Positions 41,736-51,268 of a stretch of DNA of 64,000 nt are shown one piece after another. Source of the DNA: Eubacterium limosum (GTDB lineage: Bacteria; Bacillota; Clostridia; Eubacteriales; Eubacteriaceae); the NCBI RefSeq assembly GCF_000807675.2, contig NZ_CP019962.1:2046001-2110000 (forward strand), given 5' to 3'. Each line of letters begins with the position of its first letter. The first letter of the stretch is position 1. The translations under genes and the position numbers were made by a program. The notes under the pieces were generated by a model, which was not told the DNA's origin, did no database searches, and worked only from the letters and a program-made list of their open reading frames with translations.

Positions 41736-43238
41736 TTACGCCTTATGGCCGCCAATTTGATTGTTGCGCACCAAGGTCGTTGCGCCATCCTGAAGGTTCA
41801 TACCTTTGAAAATAGCGTTGTTTCCATATCTCCGCTTTATTTTGAGCAGCGTCTGCTGTATCTTTTGCTCTTGTTTTTCCGCTTCTTCTTCCAGGAAATC
41901 CTCTTCAAACAGGCTGAGCTGCCGGTATACTATGTTTCGGTCCGCAGTCCCTTCGACATCATTGAAAGTCAGAGATACCCTACGCAGCATAAGCTCCTTG
42001 TCAATGATCCGATCATAGAGTGCCAGGGCGGCATGCAGGATTTTTTTTGCCGAGTTGCTGTAAACCGGGCGGCCGCCTGCATCGGTCAGTTTTTCTGTCC
42101 CGTGCGCCGGTTTCGGCACTGCGCGGCCAAAATGGTCAATGTGAATGCCGCCGCTGTAGCGGCGATCGTTCAGCCCATCCTTGTCATAACCGATATGCAG
42201 AGTTATGCTGGATGTAGACAACCCCTTTTCGATCAGATCGTACACCAGTAAATCCACCATTTCCTGGACGATCAGTCTTCCCTGTACAGAATCATAAGCG
42301 TGTGGGAGCACCTGGCCTGAGGAGAGGGAGTGGTTGCTGGGTTTATAGTTTTTGATATCGGCCATGGTGCAGGGCTCAATTCCCCAGGCGTGGTCAATGA
42401 GCAATTCCGCGTCGATACCAAACTCATTATAAAGCAGGTTTTCGCCATATCGGTTATCAGCGCCTCTCTGCAAGCTCATTCTGGCCACGTCACCCATTGT
42501 AACCATCCCGTTTTTCTCAAGCCTTCTGGCGATTCCCCGGCCCACGCGCCAGAAATCCGTGATTGGGCGGTGGTTCCACAGAAGCTTTCGATAGCTCATT
42601 TCATCCAGCTCGGCAATACGAGCGCCGTCCGCATCCGCCTTTACATGCTTGGCGACAATATCCATGGCAATCTTGGCCAGATAAAGGTTGGTTCCAATAC
42701 CGGCAGTGGCCGTGATGCCTGTGGTTGTCCAAATGTCCTGAATGATCATCTTTGCCAGCGCACGCGCCGTCATAGGTTGTCCGTCCTTATTTTGGTTGAC
42801 TGAAAGATAGTGGGTTACATCCATAAAAACTTCATCAATGCTGTATACATGGATATCCTCTTCCGAAACATATTTAAGGTATATCTCATATATTCGGGCG
42901 CTGTAATCAATATAAAGCTGCATTCTGGGAGTCGCGGCAATATAGGCAACATCCTTTCCCGTTCGCAGACGGACAGCTTTCAGTTTTTGCTCAACTTCAA
43001 AAAGTCTGGGACGTCCGGGAATACCGTAGGCTTTCAGGGCGGGGGAAACCGCCAGGCAGATGGTTTTCTGAGTGCGGGTGACGTCAGCGACAACAAGATT
43101 GCTTGTGATAGGGTCAAGACCGCGTTCGACACACTCTACCGACGCATAAAATGACTTTAAATCAATGCAGAGATAAGTGGAATCAAGCTTTCCTGAGCTG
43201 TAAAGCGGAGTATTTTTTGAAGAAGCATTCATCATCAT
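41736..43238 (-). CDS. Y-family DNA polymerase (UmuC/UvrX-like)
   Basis: A 500-residue error-prone polymerase. The catalytic palm has CIDLKSFYASVECVERG (first metal-binding Asp and steric-gate region), YSIDEVFMDV (SIDE motif, near 130) and GIGTNLYLAKIAMD. The helix-hairpin-helix and little-finger domains follow. Translation starts at one of three consecutive ATG codons at 43238. It is cotranscribed with the YolD gene. Two LexA-like boxes lie in the promoter, so SOS induction is likely. It would carry out translesion synthesis and damage-induced mutagenesis. Confidence 0.93.
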   Translation of the reverse strand: MMMNASSKNTPLYSSGKLDSTYLCIDLKSFYASVECVERGLDPITSNLVVADVTRTQKTICLAVSPALKAYGIPGRPRLFEVEQKLKAVRLRTGKDVAYIAATPRMQLYIDYSARIYEIYLKYVSEEDIHVYSIDEVFMDVTHYLSVNQNKDGQPMTARALAKMIIQDIWTTTGITATAGIGTNLYLAKIAMDIVAKHVKADADGARIAELDEMSYRKLLWNHRPITDFWRVGRGIARRLEKNGMVTMGDVARMSLQRGADNRYGENLLYNEFGIDAELLIDHAWGIEPCTMADIKNYKPSNHSLSSGQVLPHAYDSVQGRLIVQEMVDLLVYDLIEKGLSTSSITLHIGYDKDGLNDRRYSGGIHIDHFGRAVPKPAHGTEKLTDAGGRPVYSNSAKKILHAALALYDRIIDKELMLRRVSLTFNDVEGTADRNIVYRQLSLFEEDFLEEEAEKQEQKIQQTLLKIKRRYGNNAIFKGMNLQDGATTLVRNNQIGGHKA

Positions 43239-43297
43239 AGACCTTTCTTACAACATCATTTCAAAGATACAGGCGTTTAATACAATACCGAGAGAGA

Positions 43298-43370
43298 ACT
43301 TTTGTTTATCTATAAACGAACATAAGTTTTAATAATGATATATTATAACGATATCCAGGAATTGTCAAGG
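43298..43370 (-). promoter_or_regulatory. SOS-type promoter with two LexA-like boxes
   Basis: On the minus strand TTGACA (43365-43370), 17 bp, TAATAT (43342-43347). Downstream are two GAAC-N4-GTTT boxes, plus-strand coordinates 43320-43331 (GAACATAAGTTT) and 43298-43309 (GAACTTTTGTTT), starting exactly 22 bp apart. GAAC-N4-GTTT/C is the LexA pattern of Firmicutes. The remaining bases of this gap, to 43612, hold a TATAAT at about 43561 for the next gene. Confidence 0.75.
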
Positions 43371-43612
43371 GCTGAATTTGATTTAATATGTATGCTTATT
43401 TAAAAATAAAGCCGTGCAGGAAGATGAGAATAGGTGTTCGTGATTGAAGCTGTATTGCGAATTTTATTATCGCAGCCATTTTTGCTTTTTGTGAGAAATG
43501 TTCTGTCCATCTTGCATGTTTTATTCAAAAGAAATACAATAGGGCTACAGAGAGATGTCGTATAATAGAATAAGGTTATGACAAAAGAAGCAGCAAAGGA
43601 GAATGAAAATAG

Positions 43613-44299
43613 ATGAAACGCATATTTTTGGTTGAGGACGATCAGGCCATCGCGAGAAATCTGATGCTTTTACTCAAGTCGGAAGGGTTTAACGTCACCC
43701 ATGCTGCCACCCGGAGGAAAGCCTCAGATATGCTCGCTGCCAATCAATTTGATCTGGCACTTATTGACATATCCCTGCCTGACGGGAATGGCTTTACCGT
43801 TTGCACAGAGGTCAAAGAAATTCAGGATATTCCCGTCATTTTTCTGACAGCCTCTGGCGATGAGGCGAGTGTTGTTACCGGACTGAATATGGGTGCGGAT
43901 GACTATATTACAAAGCCCTTCCGCCCCCGTGAACTGATTGCGCGGATCGGGACCGCTCTGCGAAAAAGCGGACGTTCTGTATCAGCTTTTGAAGTGTGCG
44001 GGCTCCAGGTCGATACAGCGAGCGGTGTGGTGAAGAAAAATGGTAGCGAGGTTTTTCTTTCAGCTTTGGAATACCGGCTGCTATTGATGTTTGTGAGCAA
44101 CCCTAAAAACATTATCACAAGAGACCGGCTGTTGGATGAGCTGTGGGATGCGGCGGGCGAGTTTGTCAATGACAATACCTTAACCGTCTATATCAAACGG
44201 CTGCGGGAAAAGATAGAGGATGATCCTGCAAAACCGAAAATTATTCGGACTGTCCGTGGGACAGGCTATCGTCTGGGTGACGGCCATGCTCCGGAATAG
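43613..44299 (+). CDS. OmpR-family response regulator
   Basis: A 228-residue regulator. Receiver domain 1-115: VEDDQAIA, phosphoacceptor in LALIDISLPDGNG (Asp near 51), LTAS and KPF. The winged-helix DNA-binding domain follows (residues 130-225), ending with TVYIKRLREKIEDDP and the RTVRGTGYRL wing. Its gene overlaps the kinase gene by 14 bp, and an ABC transporter follows, so this is a transporter-linked two-component system of the type that answers cell-wall-active peptides. Confidence 0.92.
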   Translation: MKRIFLVEDDQAIARNLMLLLKSEGFNVTHAATRRKASDMLAANQFDLALIDISLPDGNGFTVCTEVKEIQDIPVIFLTASGDEASVVTGLNMGADDYITKPFRPRELIARIGTALRKSGRSVSAFEVCGLQVDTASGVVKKNGSEVFLSALEYRLLLMFVSNPKNIITRDRLLDELWDAAGEFVNDNTLTVYIKRLREKIEDDPAKPKIIRTVRGTGYRLGDGHAPE

Positions 44300-45275
44300 A
44301 GAATTTAAGCGGTTTGCGGTTCTGTTTTTAATGATGGCCGCTGCTTTTACCGCGCTGGGATTTGCTATCAGCCGTGCGGCCGGAGTACTGGTGCTTATGT
44401 CCGCCGCCGCCTTTGGCATTGCCTTTTACACGCATACCAGAGCCCGGTACAGAAGCATTGCGAAAATTTCTGATCAAATTGATCTTGTGCTTCACAATTT
44501 CGACCATCTGGATATTGACGAATTGGATGAGGGTGAGCTCTCCATTTTGTACAGCGAGGTAAAAAAAATGACACTGCGCATTCGAGAGCAAAACGATGCG
44601 CTGAAAAGGGAAAAAACACATTTGGCCGATTCGCTGGCAGATATTGCCCATCAGCTCCGCACACCCCTCACATCCGTGAACCTTCTTCTGTCCCTGCTTT
44701 CGAACAGCACTGATGAAAATGAACGGAAGACCTTTGTGCGTGAGGCTGAAGAACTGCTCATGCGTATGGACTGGCTGCTCACATCCCTTTTAAAATTATC
44801 CCGTCTGGATGCGGGCGTCGTGGTATTCCAGAGCGAGCTGATTGATGCAGAAAGTCTGATATACACTGCGCTGCGCCCGCTTCAAATCCCGATGGAGCTG
44901 CACGCTGTCAGAGTACAGCTTGATGTGCCGAAGGGAGCGAGGATTCAAGGGGATTCCGGCTGGCTTTCAGAGGCCATTCAAAACATTCTCAAAAATTGTA
45001 TGGAGAGCGTAGGTGAAAATGGGAGCATTGAGATTGTATGTACCGATAATCCGCTGTTTACCGAGATCGCCATCTATGACAGCGGCCCAGGCTTTAAAAA
45101 AGAGGATATACCGTGCCTGTTCGACCGGTTTTACCGGGGAAAAAGCACAAACGCGTCGGGCTACGGCATTGGTCTGGCACTCTGTAAGATGATTATAACA
45201 GGGCAGGGAGGGTCCATCACAGCCAGAAACCGACCCCAGGGCGGTGCGGCCTTTACCCTTCGCTTCCCAAAGTGA
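44286..45275 (+). CDS. Sensor histidine kinase of the ABC-linked two-component system
   Basis: A 329-residue kinase starting MLRNREFKRF at ATG 44286, inside the regulator's 3' end. Two TM helices (about 10-28 and 32-48) enclose almost no external loop, the intramembrane-sensing layout of BceS-like kinases. HisKA contains SLADIAHQLRTPLTSVNLLL (His near 123) and HATPase has NCMESVGENG, DSGPGF and GYGIGLAL. Such kinases usually sense through the partner transporter and not directly. Here the transporter is encoded 83 bp downstream. Confidence 0.9.
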   Translation: MLRNREFKRFAVLFLMMAAAFTALGFAISRAAGVLVLMSAAAFGIAFYTHTRARYRSIAKISDQIDLVLHNFDHLDIDELDEGELSILYSEVKKMTLRIREQNDALKREKTHLADSLADIAHQLRTPLTSVNLLLSLLSNSTDENERKTFVREAEELLMRMDWLLTSLLKLSRLDAGVVVFQSELIDAESLIYTALRPLQIPMELHAVRVQLDVPKGARIQGDSGWLSEAIQNILKNCMESVGENGSIEIVCTDNPLFTEIAIYDSGPGFKKEDIPCLFDRFYRGKSTNASGYGIGLALCKMIITGQGGSITARNRPQGGAAFTLRFPK

Positions 45276-45283
45276 CAGATCTC

Positions 45284-45325
45284 TCACCTGAAAGTCACCG
45301 GGATGTTAGAGAGAAGCTTTATTAT
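45284..45325 (+). promoter_or_regulatory. Candidate response-regulator site before the ABC genes
   Basis: Two direct repeats TCACC at 45284 and 45295, 11 bp apart as OmpR-type regulators require, lie about 20 bp before a TATTAT -10-like box at 45320-45325. No good -35 box is present, as in activator-dependent promoters. Confidence 0.45.
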
Positions 45326-45357
45326 ATGGGTATACCAAGAGAGAGGAGGCTCACATA

Positions 45358-46041
45358 ATGGAGCTGTTAAGAATTGAAAATTTATGCAAGGTCTATGGGA
45401 CAGAAGAAAACCAGGTTACTGCCCTCGACCATGTTTCACTTACAATCGAAAAGGGGGATTTCACCGCGATTATCGGGTCGTCCGGTTCAGGAAAATCCAC
45501 TCTGCTTCATATGATTGGCGGTGTGGACGTGCCCACCAGCGGAAAGGTATTCTTGGACGGACAGGATGTATATGCCCAGAGCAATGATAAGCTGGCGATC
45601 TTCCGCAGGCGGCAGGTCGGGCTCATTTATCAGTTTCACAACCTTATTCCCACGCTCAATGTGGTGGAGAACATCACTCTGCCGGTTTTGATGGACAAGC
45701 GGAAGGTCAACCAGAAAAGATTGAACAACCTGTTGTCACTGCTTGGCCTGAAAGACCGCCAGACGCATTTGCCCAATCAGCTCTCAGGCGGCCAGCAGCA
45801 GCGTGTTTCCATTGGCCGCGCTCTGATGAACGCCCCGGCGGTCATGCTGGCCGATGAACCCACAGGCAGTCTGGACAGCCGGAATGGCCATGAAATTGTC
45901 AATCTGTTAAAGCTGAGCAATAAAAAATATGGGCAGACCCTTATCCTCGTCACCCATGATGAAAATATCGCCCTTCAGGCGGACCGCATTATTGGCATAT
46001 CTGACGGCAAGGTAGTGCGGGATGAAAGGGTGCGGCCATGA
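45358..46041 (+). CDS. ABC transporter ATPase, MacB/LolD/BceA type
   Basis: A 227-residue ATPase: Walker A GSSGSGKSTLLH near residue 42, Q-loop YQFHNLIPTLNV, signature LSGGQQQRVSIGRAL, Walker B MLADEPTGSLD and the switch THDE. GAGGAGG precedes the ATG. It overlaps the permease gene by 4 bp (ATGA). Together they form an exporter or mechanotransmission complex probably controlled by the upstream two-component system. Confidence 0.93.
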   Translation: MELLRIENLCKVYGTEENQVTALDHVSLTIEKGDFTAIIGSSGSGKSTLLHMIGGVDVPTSGKVFLDGQDVYAQSNDKLAIFRRRQVGLIYQFHNLIPTLNVVENITLPVLMDKRKVNQKRLNNLLSLLGLKDRQTHLPNQLSGGQQQRVSIGRALMNAPAVMLADEPTGSLDSRNGHEIVNLLKLSNKKYGQTLILVTHDENIALQADRIIGISDGKVVRDERVRP

Positions 46042-48617
46042 ACATTTTTAACAAAGTCACCCTGCAAAGCCTGAAAAAGAGCCGTACACGGACGATCGTA
46101 ACGATTATCGGAGTGGTTTTATCAGCCGCTATGATCACGGCGGTTGCTACTTTTGCTGTTTCTCTGCAAAACTATCTGGTAAACAGTTCGGCAGTGAAAT
46201 ATGGCAGCTGGCATGTCGAGTTTCTGGATGTGGACTCTGCATTTGTACAGGAGCGAAGCCATGACAAAGGGGTCAAAAACACTGCGACCATTGAAAATAT
46301 TGGCTACGCAGCGCTCAATGATGGGAAAAATCCAGATAAGCCGTATCTCTTTGTAACAGGATTTAACGAAAAAGCCTTTGAAGATCTGCCTGTTAACATG
46401 ATTTCCGGCAGGCTGCCGCAGAACAGCAGCGAGGTTCTTATCCCCGCACACCTCTCGGCAAATGGCGGCGTCAACTATGCTGTGGGAGATACTATTTCCC
46501 TTTCAATCGGAGACCGCGTGGGCGGAAACGGAAAGCTCACGCAGCACATCCCTTACAATGCAGAGGGCGCGATAGAAGGTGAAGAAATACTTGAGCCAAA
46601 AGTTGAGAAAACCTACACGGTTGTCGGAATCTGTGAAAGGCCCAGTTTTGAGGAAGCCGCAGCGCCAGGATATACCCTGATCACGGCATCGGACTCTGCC
46701 GATCAGGCGGATCGCTTTAACATCTTTGTCACCCTTGATAATCCGCGGGAGGTTCAGAGTTACGCAAAGGATAAAGCCGGGGGCTACAGCACCATTTTTA
46801 ATGATTATGTGCTGCGTTTTATGGGACTTTCGGATGATACGCTGTTCAACACATTATTGTATTCCGTTGGCAGTATTCTGGTTGTTCTGATCATGCTTGG
46901 CTCGGTTTTTCTGATCTATAACGCCTTTAATATTTCGCTTAATGAGCGTACACGCCAGTTTGGGATACTGGCATCTGTGGGAGCCACATCAAAACAGCTG
47001 CGGAATTCTGTATTGTTCGAGGGGGTCTGTATCGGTGCGGTTGGGATACCCATCGGTCTGGCTGTTGGTATCGGCAGCATCACCCTTGTGATTGCCCTTA
47101 TCGCTGGCAATTTTAAAAATATTCTCTCGACCGATGTGCCTTTGACCCTAACGATATCTGTACCAGCCCTTATTGCCTCTGCGGTGATCAGTATGATCAC
47201 GATTTTGATTTCGGCTTATATTCCGGCGCGAAAGGCCGCAAAAAGACCTGTTTTGGAGAGTATACGCCAAACAAACGAGGTCCGGATTGAATCTAAGTCT
47301 GTGAAAACATCCGATTTCGCGCAGCGTGCTTACGGTTTAGAGGGAATGCTTGCCCTGAAAAACTTCAAGAGAAATAAAAAGCGCTATCGCAGTATTGTGC
47401 TGTCTCTTACCCTGAGCGTGGTGCTGTTTGTGTCAGCGAATGCCTTTGGAGAAAGCCTCAAACAAGCTGCCAAGCAGTCTGTCGTCGATTCAGACTATGA
47501 CATCTGTTTTACCACACAGAATATGGATGAAAGCGAGCTGTTCCAGCTTTATGACAAATTGAAAACGGTGGACGGTGTCTATGAAAGCTCATACCAGGCA
47601 GTATCAACCTATTCATGCGAGGCCAAGGCCAGCGATTTTTCGGAGCGCTATCGTGAATCTCTAGGCCTGACTTCTCCGGAGGAAATGGTCGATCTGCCAC
47701 TGGATATCCAGTTTGTTGAGGACAGCGTTTATCTGGATTTTATCAAAGACCTGGGTTTACCCGCAGAGGAATACACCGGACAGAACGCGAAAATGACCGC
47801 TGTTGCCAAAGCAAAGGGCAGCAGCGAACAAGCGGGAAAGAGCTCGCTGTACAATATGTTTGACCGCTCATCCATGGATTTCACTGTCGTACCTGGATCA
47901 GATGACGGGGCGGCGGAAGGGCCGGGCAAGGCTGTGAGCCTGACCATTGTCGATACGATACCAGTTGACGGAATCCCAAGACAATCCTCTAAGGTAAAGA
48001 CTGCCACCTTTATGATTGTCGCTCCCTATCAGTTAAAAAGTGATTTTGCGCCTGGAAGTGACGCTGTAACGGGCCTGACCTTTCGGTCGGAAAACTCAGC
48101 ACAGTCGGTGGCTGAGATGAAAACAATTATCCAGAGTGAAGGGGTTACCTCGAATTATAGCCTCTACAATGCGAACGAAATATTCGAGCAAAACCGCAAT
48201 ATCGTATTTGTTGTGGATGTATTTACCTATGTTTTTGTCTTTATGATTTCGCTGATTGCCACAGCCAATGTGTTCAATACGATCTCCACAAATATCAAGC
48301 TTCGCAGACGGGAATTTGCCATGCTGCGTTCCGTGGGAATGTCTGACCGCGATTTCAATAAAATGATGAATTTTGAGTGTGCCTTTTTCGGCATGAAGAC
48401 ATTGCTGTTTGGCGTACCGATAGCGGTATTGCTCTCATGGCTGATTTATAAGGGCATGGCTGCTGGCGGCGCAGAGATCGGTTTTATATTCCCCTGGGCC
48501 AGTCTCATTATCAGCGTACTCGGCGTGTTCTTTTTGGTATTCATCACCATGCTGTATGCGACCCGAAGTATAAAAAAAGAAAATATTATAGACGCTCTTC
48601 GGGATGATATGACCTGA
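46038..48617 (+). CDS. FtsX-like ABC transporter permease
   Basis: An 859-residue permease with eight TM segments in a duplicated 1+3 arrangement: TM1 (18-40), external domain (45-270), TM2-4 (275-395), TM5 (450-470), second external domain (475-715), TM6-8 (725-850). Both FtsX cores carry the RRREFAMLRSVGMS-type motif (TRQFGILASVGATSKQLRNS in the first). BceB proteins instead have ten TM and one large loop, so this is the general MacB/FtsX type and not a strict bacitracin sensor. The transported compound is unknown; antimicrobial peptide or lipid handling is the usual role. Confidence 0.88.
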   Translation: MNIFNKVTLQSLKKSRTRTIVTIIGVVLSAAMITAVATFAVSLQNYLVNSSAVKYGSWHVEFLDVDSAFVQERSHDKGVKNTATIENIGYAALNDGKNPDKPYLFVTGFNEKAFEDLPVNMISGRLPQNSSEVLIPAHLSANGGVNYAVGDTISLSIGDRVGGNGKLTQHIPYNAEGAIEGEEILEPKVEKTYTVVGICERPSFEEAAAPGYTLITASDSADQADRFNIFVTLDNPREVQSYAKDKAGGYSTIFNDYVLRFMGLSDDTLFNTLLYSVGSILVVLIMLGSVFLIYNAFNISLNERTRQFGILASVGATSKQLRNSVLFEGVCIGAVGIPIGLAVGIGSITLVIALIAGNFKNILSTDVPLTLTISVPALIASAVISMITILISAYIPARKAAKRPVLESIRQTNEVRIESKSVKTSDFAQRAYGLEGMLALKNFKRNKKRYRSIVLSLTLSVVLFVSANAFGESLKQAAKQSVVDSDYDICFTTQNMDESELFQLYDKLKTVDGVYESSYQAVSTYSCEAKASDFSERYRESLGLTSPEEMVDLPLDIQFVEDSVYLDFIKDLGLPAEEYTGQNAKMTAVAKAKGSSEQAGKSSLYNMFDRSSMDFTVVPGSDDGAAEGPGKAVSLTIVDTIPVDGIPRQSSKVKTATFMIVAPYQLKSDFAPGSDAVTGLTFRSENSAQSVAEMKTIIQSEGVTSNYSLYNANEIFEQNRNIVFVVDVFTYVFVFMISLIATANVFNTISTNIKLRRREFAMLRSVGMSDRDFNKMMNFECAFFGMKTLLFGVPIAVLLSWLIYKGMAAGGAEIGFIFPWASLIISVLGVFFLVFITMLYATRSIKKENIIDALRDDMT

Positions 48618-48725
48618 TTAAGAAAGATTTTTTGAAATCTATTTGCTGCACAGCGGGTATTGTTTTATACTAAAGTAAGAAGAATCAAGGACTGGGAAGT
48701 TCTTAAAAACAAGGAGGCTAGTTAA

Positions 48726-49343
48726 ATGAACGTGTTATTGCTTAACGGCAGCCCTCACCCAAGCGGCGCAGGTTATACGGCCCTGGAGGTAATGGATGGA
48801 GTATTTGAAAAGAATGGGATTGAAACAGAACTGATCCAGGTGGGGAATAAAGCGATCAGAGGCTGTATTGCCTGCAATTACTGCAAGGAGCATGACAAAT
48901 GCACCTTTGATGATCTGGTAAACGAAATTGCCCCAAAATTTGAAAAAGCGGATGGATTGGTCGTTTCCAGCCCGGTCTATTACGCATCAGCCAATGCGAC
49001 GATGATTGCGCTTCTGGATCGTCTCTTTTACAGTACGCCCTTTGATAAAACCATGAAGGTGGGTGCGAGTGTTGTCACCGCCCGGCGCGGCGGCCTGTCA
49101 GCAACCTTTGACGAATTAAATAAGTATTTTACCATCAGCGGGATGCCAGTGGCATCGGGACAGTATTGGAACAGCCTGCACGGCAGAAATGCAGACGAAG
49201 CGGCTGAAGACCTGGAAGGCCTGCAGATCATGAGAACTTTGGCTGAAAATATGGCGTTTCTCATAAAATGTATCGCCCTTGGAAAGGAGCAGTATGGAGT
49301 GCCTCTAAGAGAGGAAACAGTATACACCAATTTTATTCGTTGA
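48726..49343 (+). CDS. NADPH-dependent FMN reductase / iron-sulfur flavoprotein
   Basis: A 205-residue flavodoxin-fold protein. The FMN phosphate loop is NGSPHPSGAGYTA (residues 6-18), and SSPVYYASANATM contacts the isoalloxazine. The four-cysteine segment CIACNYCKEHDKC near residue 48 resembles the [4Fe-4S] motif of archaeal-type iron-sulfur flavoproteins, more compact than standard. ACAAGGAGG precedes the ATG. It is monocistronic, ending at the terminator at 49377. It is likely an oxygen- or quinone-detoxifying electron carrier in this anaerobe; the substrate is not shown. Confidence 0.85.
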   Translation: MNVLLLNGSPHPSGAGYTALEVMDGVFEKNGIETELIQVGNKAIRGCIACNYCKEHDKCTFDDLVNEIAPKFEKADGLVVSSPVYYASANATMIALLDRLFYSTPFDKTMKVGASVVTARRGGLSATFDELNKYFTISGMPVASGQYWNSLHGRNADEAAEDLEGLQIMRTLAENMAFLIKCIALGKEQYGVPLREETVYTNFIR

Positions 49344-49376
49344 GAACAGAAAAATGAGAAAACGAAAAGCTTTGAA

Positions 49377-49410
49377 AGCCGGAAGTTCAAACAGGAACTT
49401 CCGGCTCTTT
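49377..49410. terminator. Terminator between flavoprotein and btuD
   Basis: AGCCGGAAGTTC and GAACTTCCGGCT form a 12-bp stem with loop AAACAG; a short CTTT tract follows on the plus strand and CTTTC on the minus strand. Confidence 0.7.
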
Positions 49411-49463
49411 GCGTGTGGTACGTCCTAAAGCGGTGTTTTGGATACAGATCTCTCGCTTAATCC

Positions 49464-50240
49464 CTAATTTTCGTCAATTAAAAAATCAAGGGTACCGTTG
49501 ACAGGGTTTGTATAAGTTTGAATATTGACTTCAAAGGCTTCGTGAATAAACGCTGGCCGTATAACGGCGGTACAGTCTCCTGAGGCCATGACTTGCCCAT
49601 GGTGCAATAATACTAGTCGGGTGCAGTACTTAATGGCAATGTGCAGGTCATGAACCGAGCAGATGACTAGCTTTCCGTTTTGACTTAACTCCCGTAACAG
49701 ACCAAAGGTTTCTTCCTGATATTTAATGTCCAAGCTGGAAATAGGCTCATCCAACAGAAGGATGCCGGTTTCCTGTGCCAGAAGCTTTGCCAGAAGAACC
49801 CGCTGTCGTTCACCACCGGAAATTGCATTGATTTTTTGGTCTCGGAGATGGTTGATCCCGATCTTTTTCATGTACTGGTCCGCGGCTGCAGCATCCTTTT
49901 CCGGTGTTGTCAGCGCAGTTTTACTGTAAGGATATCGCCCCATTAACACCACATCGCGGCAGCTGAAGGGAAAAGTAATGCTGGTTTCCTGATTCATCAG
50001 GGAGATTTCACGGGCCAGTGCCTTGCTTTCAAAGGTATGTAGAGACTGGCCGTTTACCAGCACCTGTCCTTCAAAGGTATTGATCCCATTAAGGCATTTG
50101 AGAAAGGTGCTTTTTCCTGAACCATTAGGGCCGATAAGCCCTACAAATTCGCCGCTGAAAAAATCCAGATTAATATCGTGCAGAATTTCACGTTGACCAA
50201 TGCTGAAGCACAGGTCCTTGACGGATAATGATAAATTCAC
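49464..50240 (-). CDS. btuD: Cobalamin ABC transporter ATPase
   Basis: A 258-residue FecE/BtuD-type ATPase. Walker A GPNGSGKSTFLK near residue 36, signature ISGGERQRVLLA, Walker B GILLLDEPISSLD, switch HDLHIA. The start is GTG at 50240, overlapping the permease stop as GTGA. The family also serves siderophores and heme, but the cobalamin riboswitch in front of the operon makes cobalamin or a related corrinoid the likely substrate. Acetogens need corrinoids for the Wood-Ljungdahl pathway. Confidence 0.9.
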   Translation of the reverse strand: MNLSLSVKDLCFSIGQREILHDINLDFFSGEFVGLIGPNGSGKSTFLKCLNGINTFEGQVLVNGQSLHTFESKALAREISLMNQETSITFPFSCRDVVLMGRYPYSKTALTTPEKDAAAADQYMKKIGINHLRDQKINAISGGERQRVLLAKLLAQETGILLLDEPISSLDIKYQEETFGLLRELSQNGKLVICSVHDLHIAIKYCTRLVLLHHGQVMASGDCTAVIRPAFIHEAFEVNIQTYTNPVNGTLDFLIDEN

Positions 50241-51268
50241 AGTGCGATTCCATCCTTTCGGCTTTTATTCAGCAAATACAGAAAATACGGAGCACCTAAT
50301 ATGGAAGTAACGACTCCGACGCTGATTTCGGAAGGCGCAAAGATGAGTCGGGCCAGTAAATCACTGAGTAATAGGAAAATGGCGCCAGCAAAGGCGCTGA
50401 CAGGAAGCAGAACCCGGTTATCTGCGCCTACCAGTAAACGCATCATATGAGGGACAATAAGTCCTACAAAGCTGATGCTTCCGCTGACTGAAACAGCCAT
50501 GGCTGTGGTAAGAGCGGATAAAAACAAAATAATTTTTCGGCTTTTTCCAGGATTCAGACCGACAGAATGGGCTTCCTCATCGCCCAGCAACAGGATGTTC
50601 AAATCCGAAGCGCGCAGGCATAAGAGGATCATGCCGAGAAGAATAGGAACAATGATTAAAAAAACATGTTCCCAACGCCTGTCCGCCAGGCTGCCAACAG
50701 ACCAGAACATGTAATCTTTCATTTGGTCATTGTTTAGTCCTGTCAGGATAAAGGCGATCATTCCACGAATAAAGGTGCTGACCGCCATGCCGGACAGAAT
50801 CATCGTCAGCATGGATACACTCCGATCCCGGCAGGAAAGTCGATAGATTACATAGGCGATTAAAAGGGCTCCGAGAGAAGCAAAAATCGGTGTAAAATAA
50901 AGGCTGACAGAGCTGAGTCCCAAAGCGATGACGACAATGGCGCCGAAGCTTGCGCCGCTGGATATTCCGATAACGCCAGGATCGGCCATAGGATTCCGGA
51001 ACAGGCTCTGAATGGCTGTTCCGGAGATGGCCAGCGCAGCCCCCACCAGGATTGCGATGATAACCCGGGGAAGGCGAACGCTGAAAATGATGCTTTCATA
51101 ACTTTTATCCACTTCAAAAAAGGAATGCTGTGTTATGCCATTGATGAGAATCCGGATAGATTCTCCAATGGGGACCCTGACAGCGCCGAGGGCAACGGAA
51201 AGGATAAAAGCTGTTGTGAGGAAAAGGATGAGAAGTCCATATAAGGTCTTTCTGCTTTTAGAAAACAT
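50237..51268 (-). CDS. btuC: Cobalamin ABC transporter permease
   Basis: A FecCD permease of 343 residues from ATG 51268 (MFSKSRKTLYGLLILF), a typical family N-terminus that overlaps the btuF stop by 11 bp; an upstream in-frame ATG at 51298 would add ten residues and a longer overlap. Signatures: RLPRVIIAILVGAALAISG, FRNPMADPGVIGISSGASFG and GLIVPHMMRLLVGADN. About ten TM segments. It lies between btuF and btuD in the riboswitch-controlled operon. It is paralogous to the heme permease at 38239. Confidence 0.9.
   Translation of the reverse strand: MFSKSRKTLYGLLILFLTTAFILSVALGAVRVPIGESIRILINGITQHSFFEVDKSYESIIFSVRLPRVIIAILVGAALAISGTAIQSLFRNPMADPGVIGISSGASFGAIVVIALGLSSVSLYFTPIFASLGALLIAYVIYRLSCRDRSVSMLTMILSGMAVSTFIRGMIAFILTGLNNDQMKDYMFWSVGSLADRRWEHVFLIIVPILLGMILLCLRASDLNILLLGDEEAHSVGLNPGKSRKIILFLSALTTAMAVSVSGSISFVGLIVPHMMRLLVGADNRVLLPVSAFAGAIFLLLSDLLARLIFAPSEISVGVVTSILGAPYFLYLLNKSRKDGIAL

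Noticed and set aside
41745-42251. Plus-strand frame inside the Y-family polymerase gene
   Set aside because: It is the shadow of conserved polymerase codons; no start signal or domain is present.
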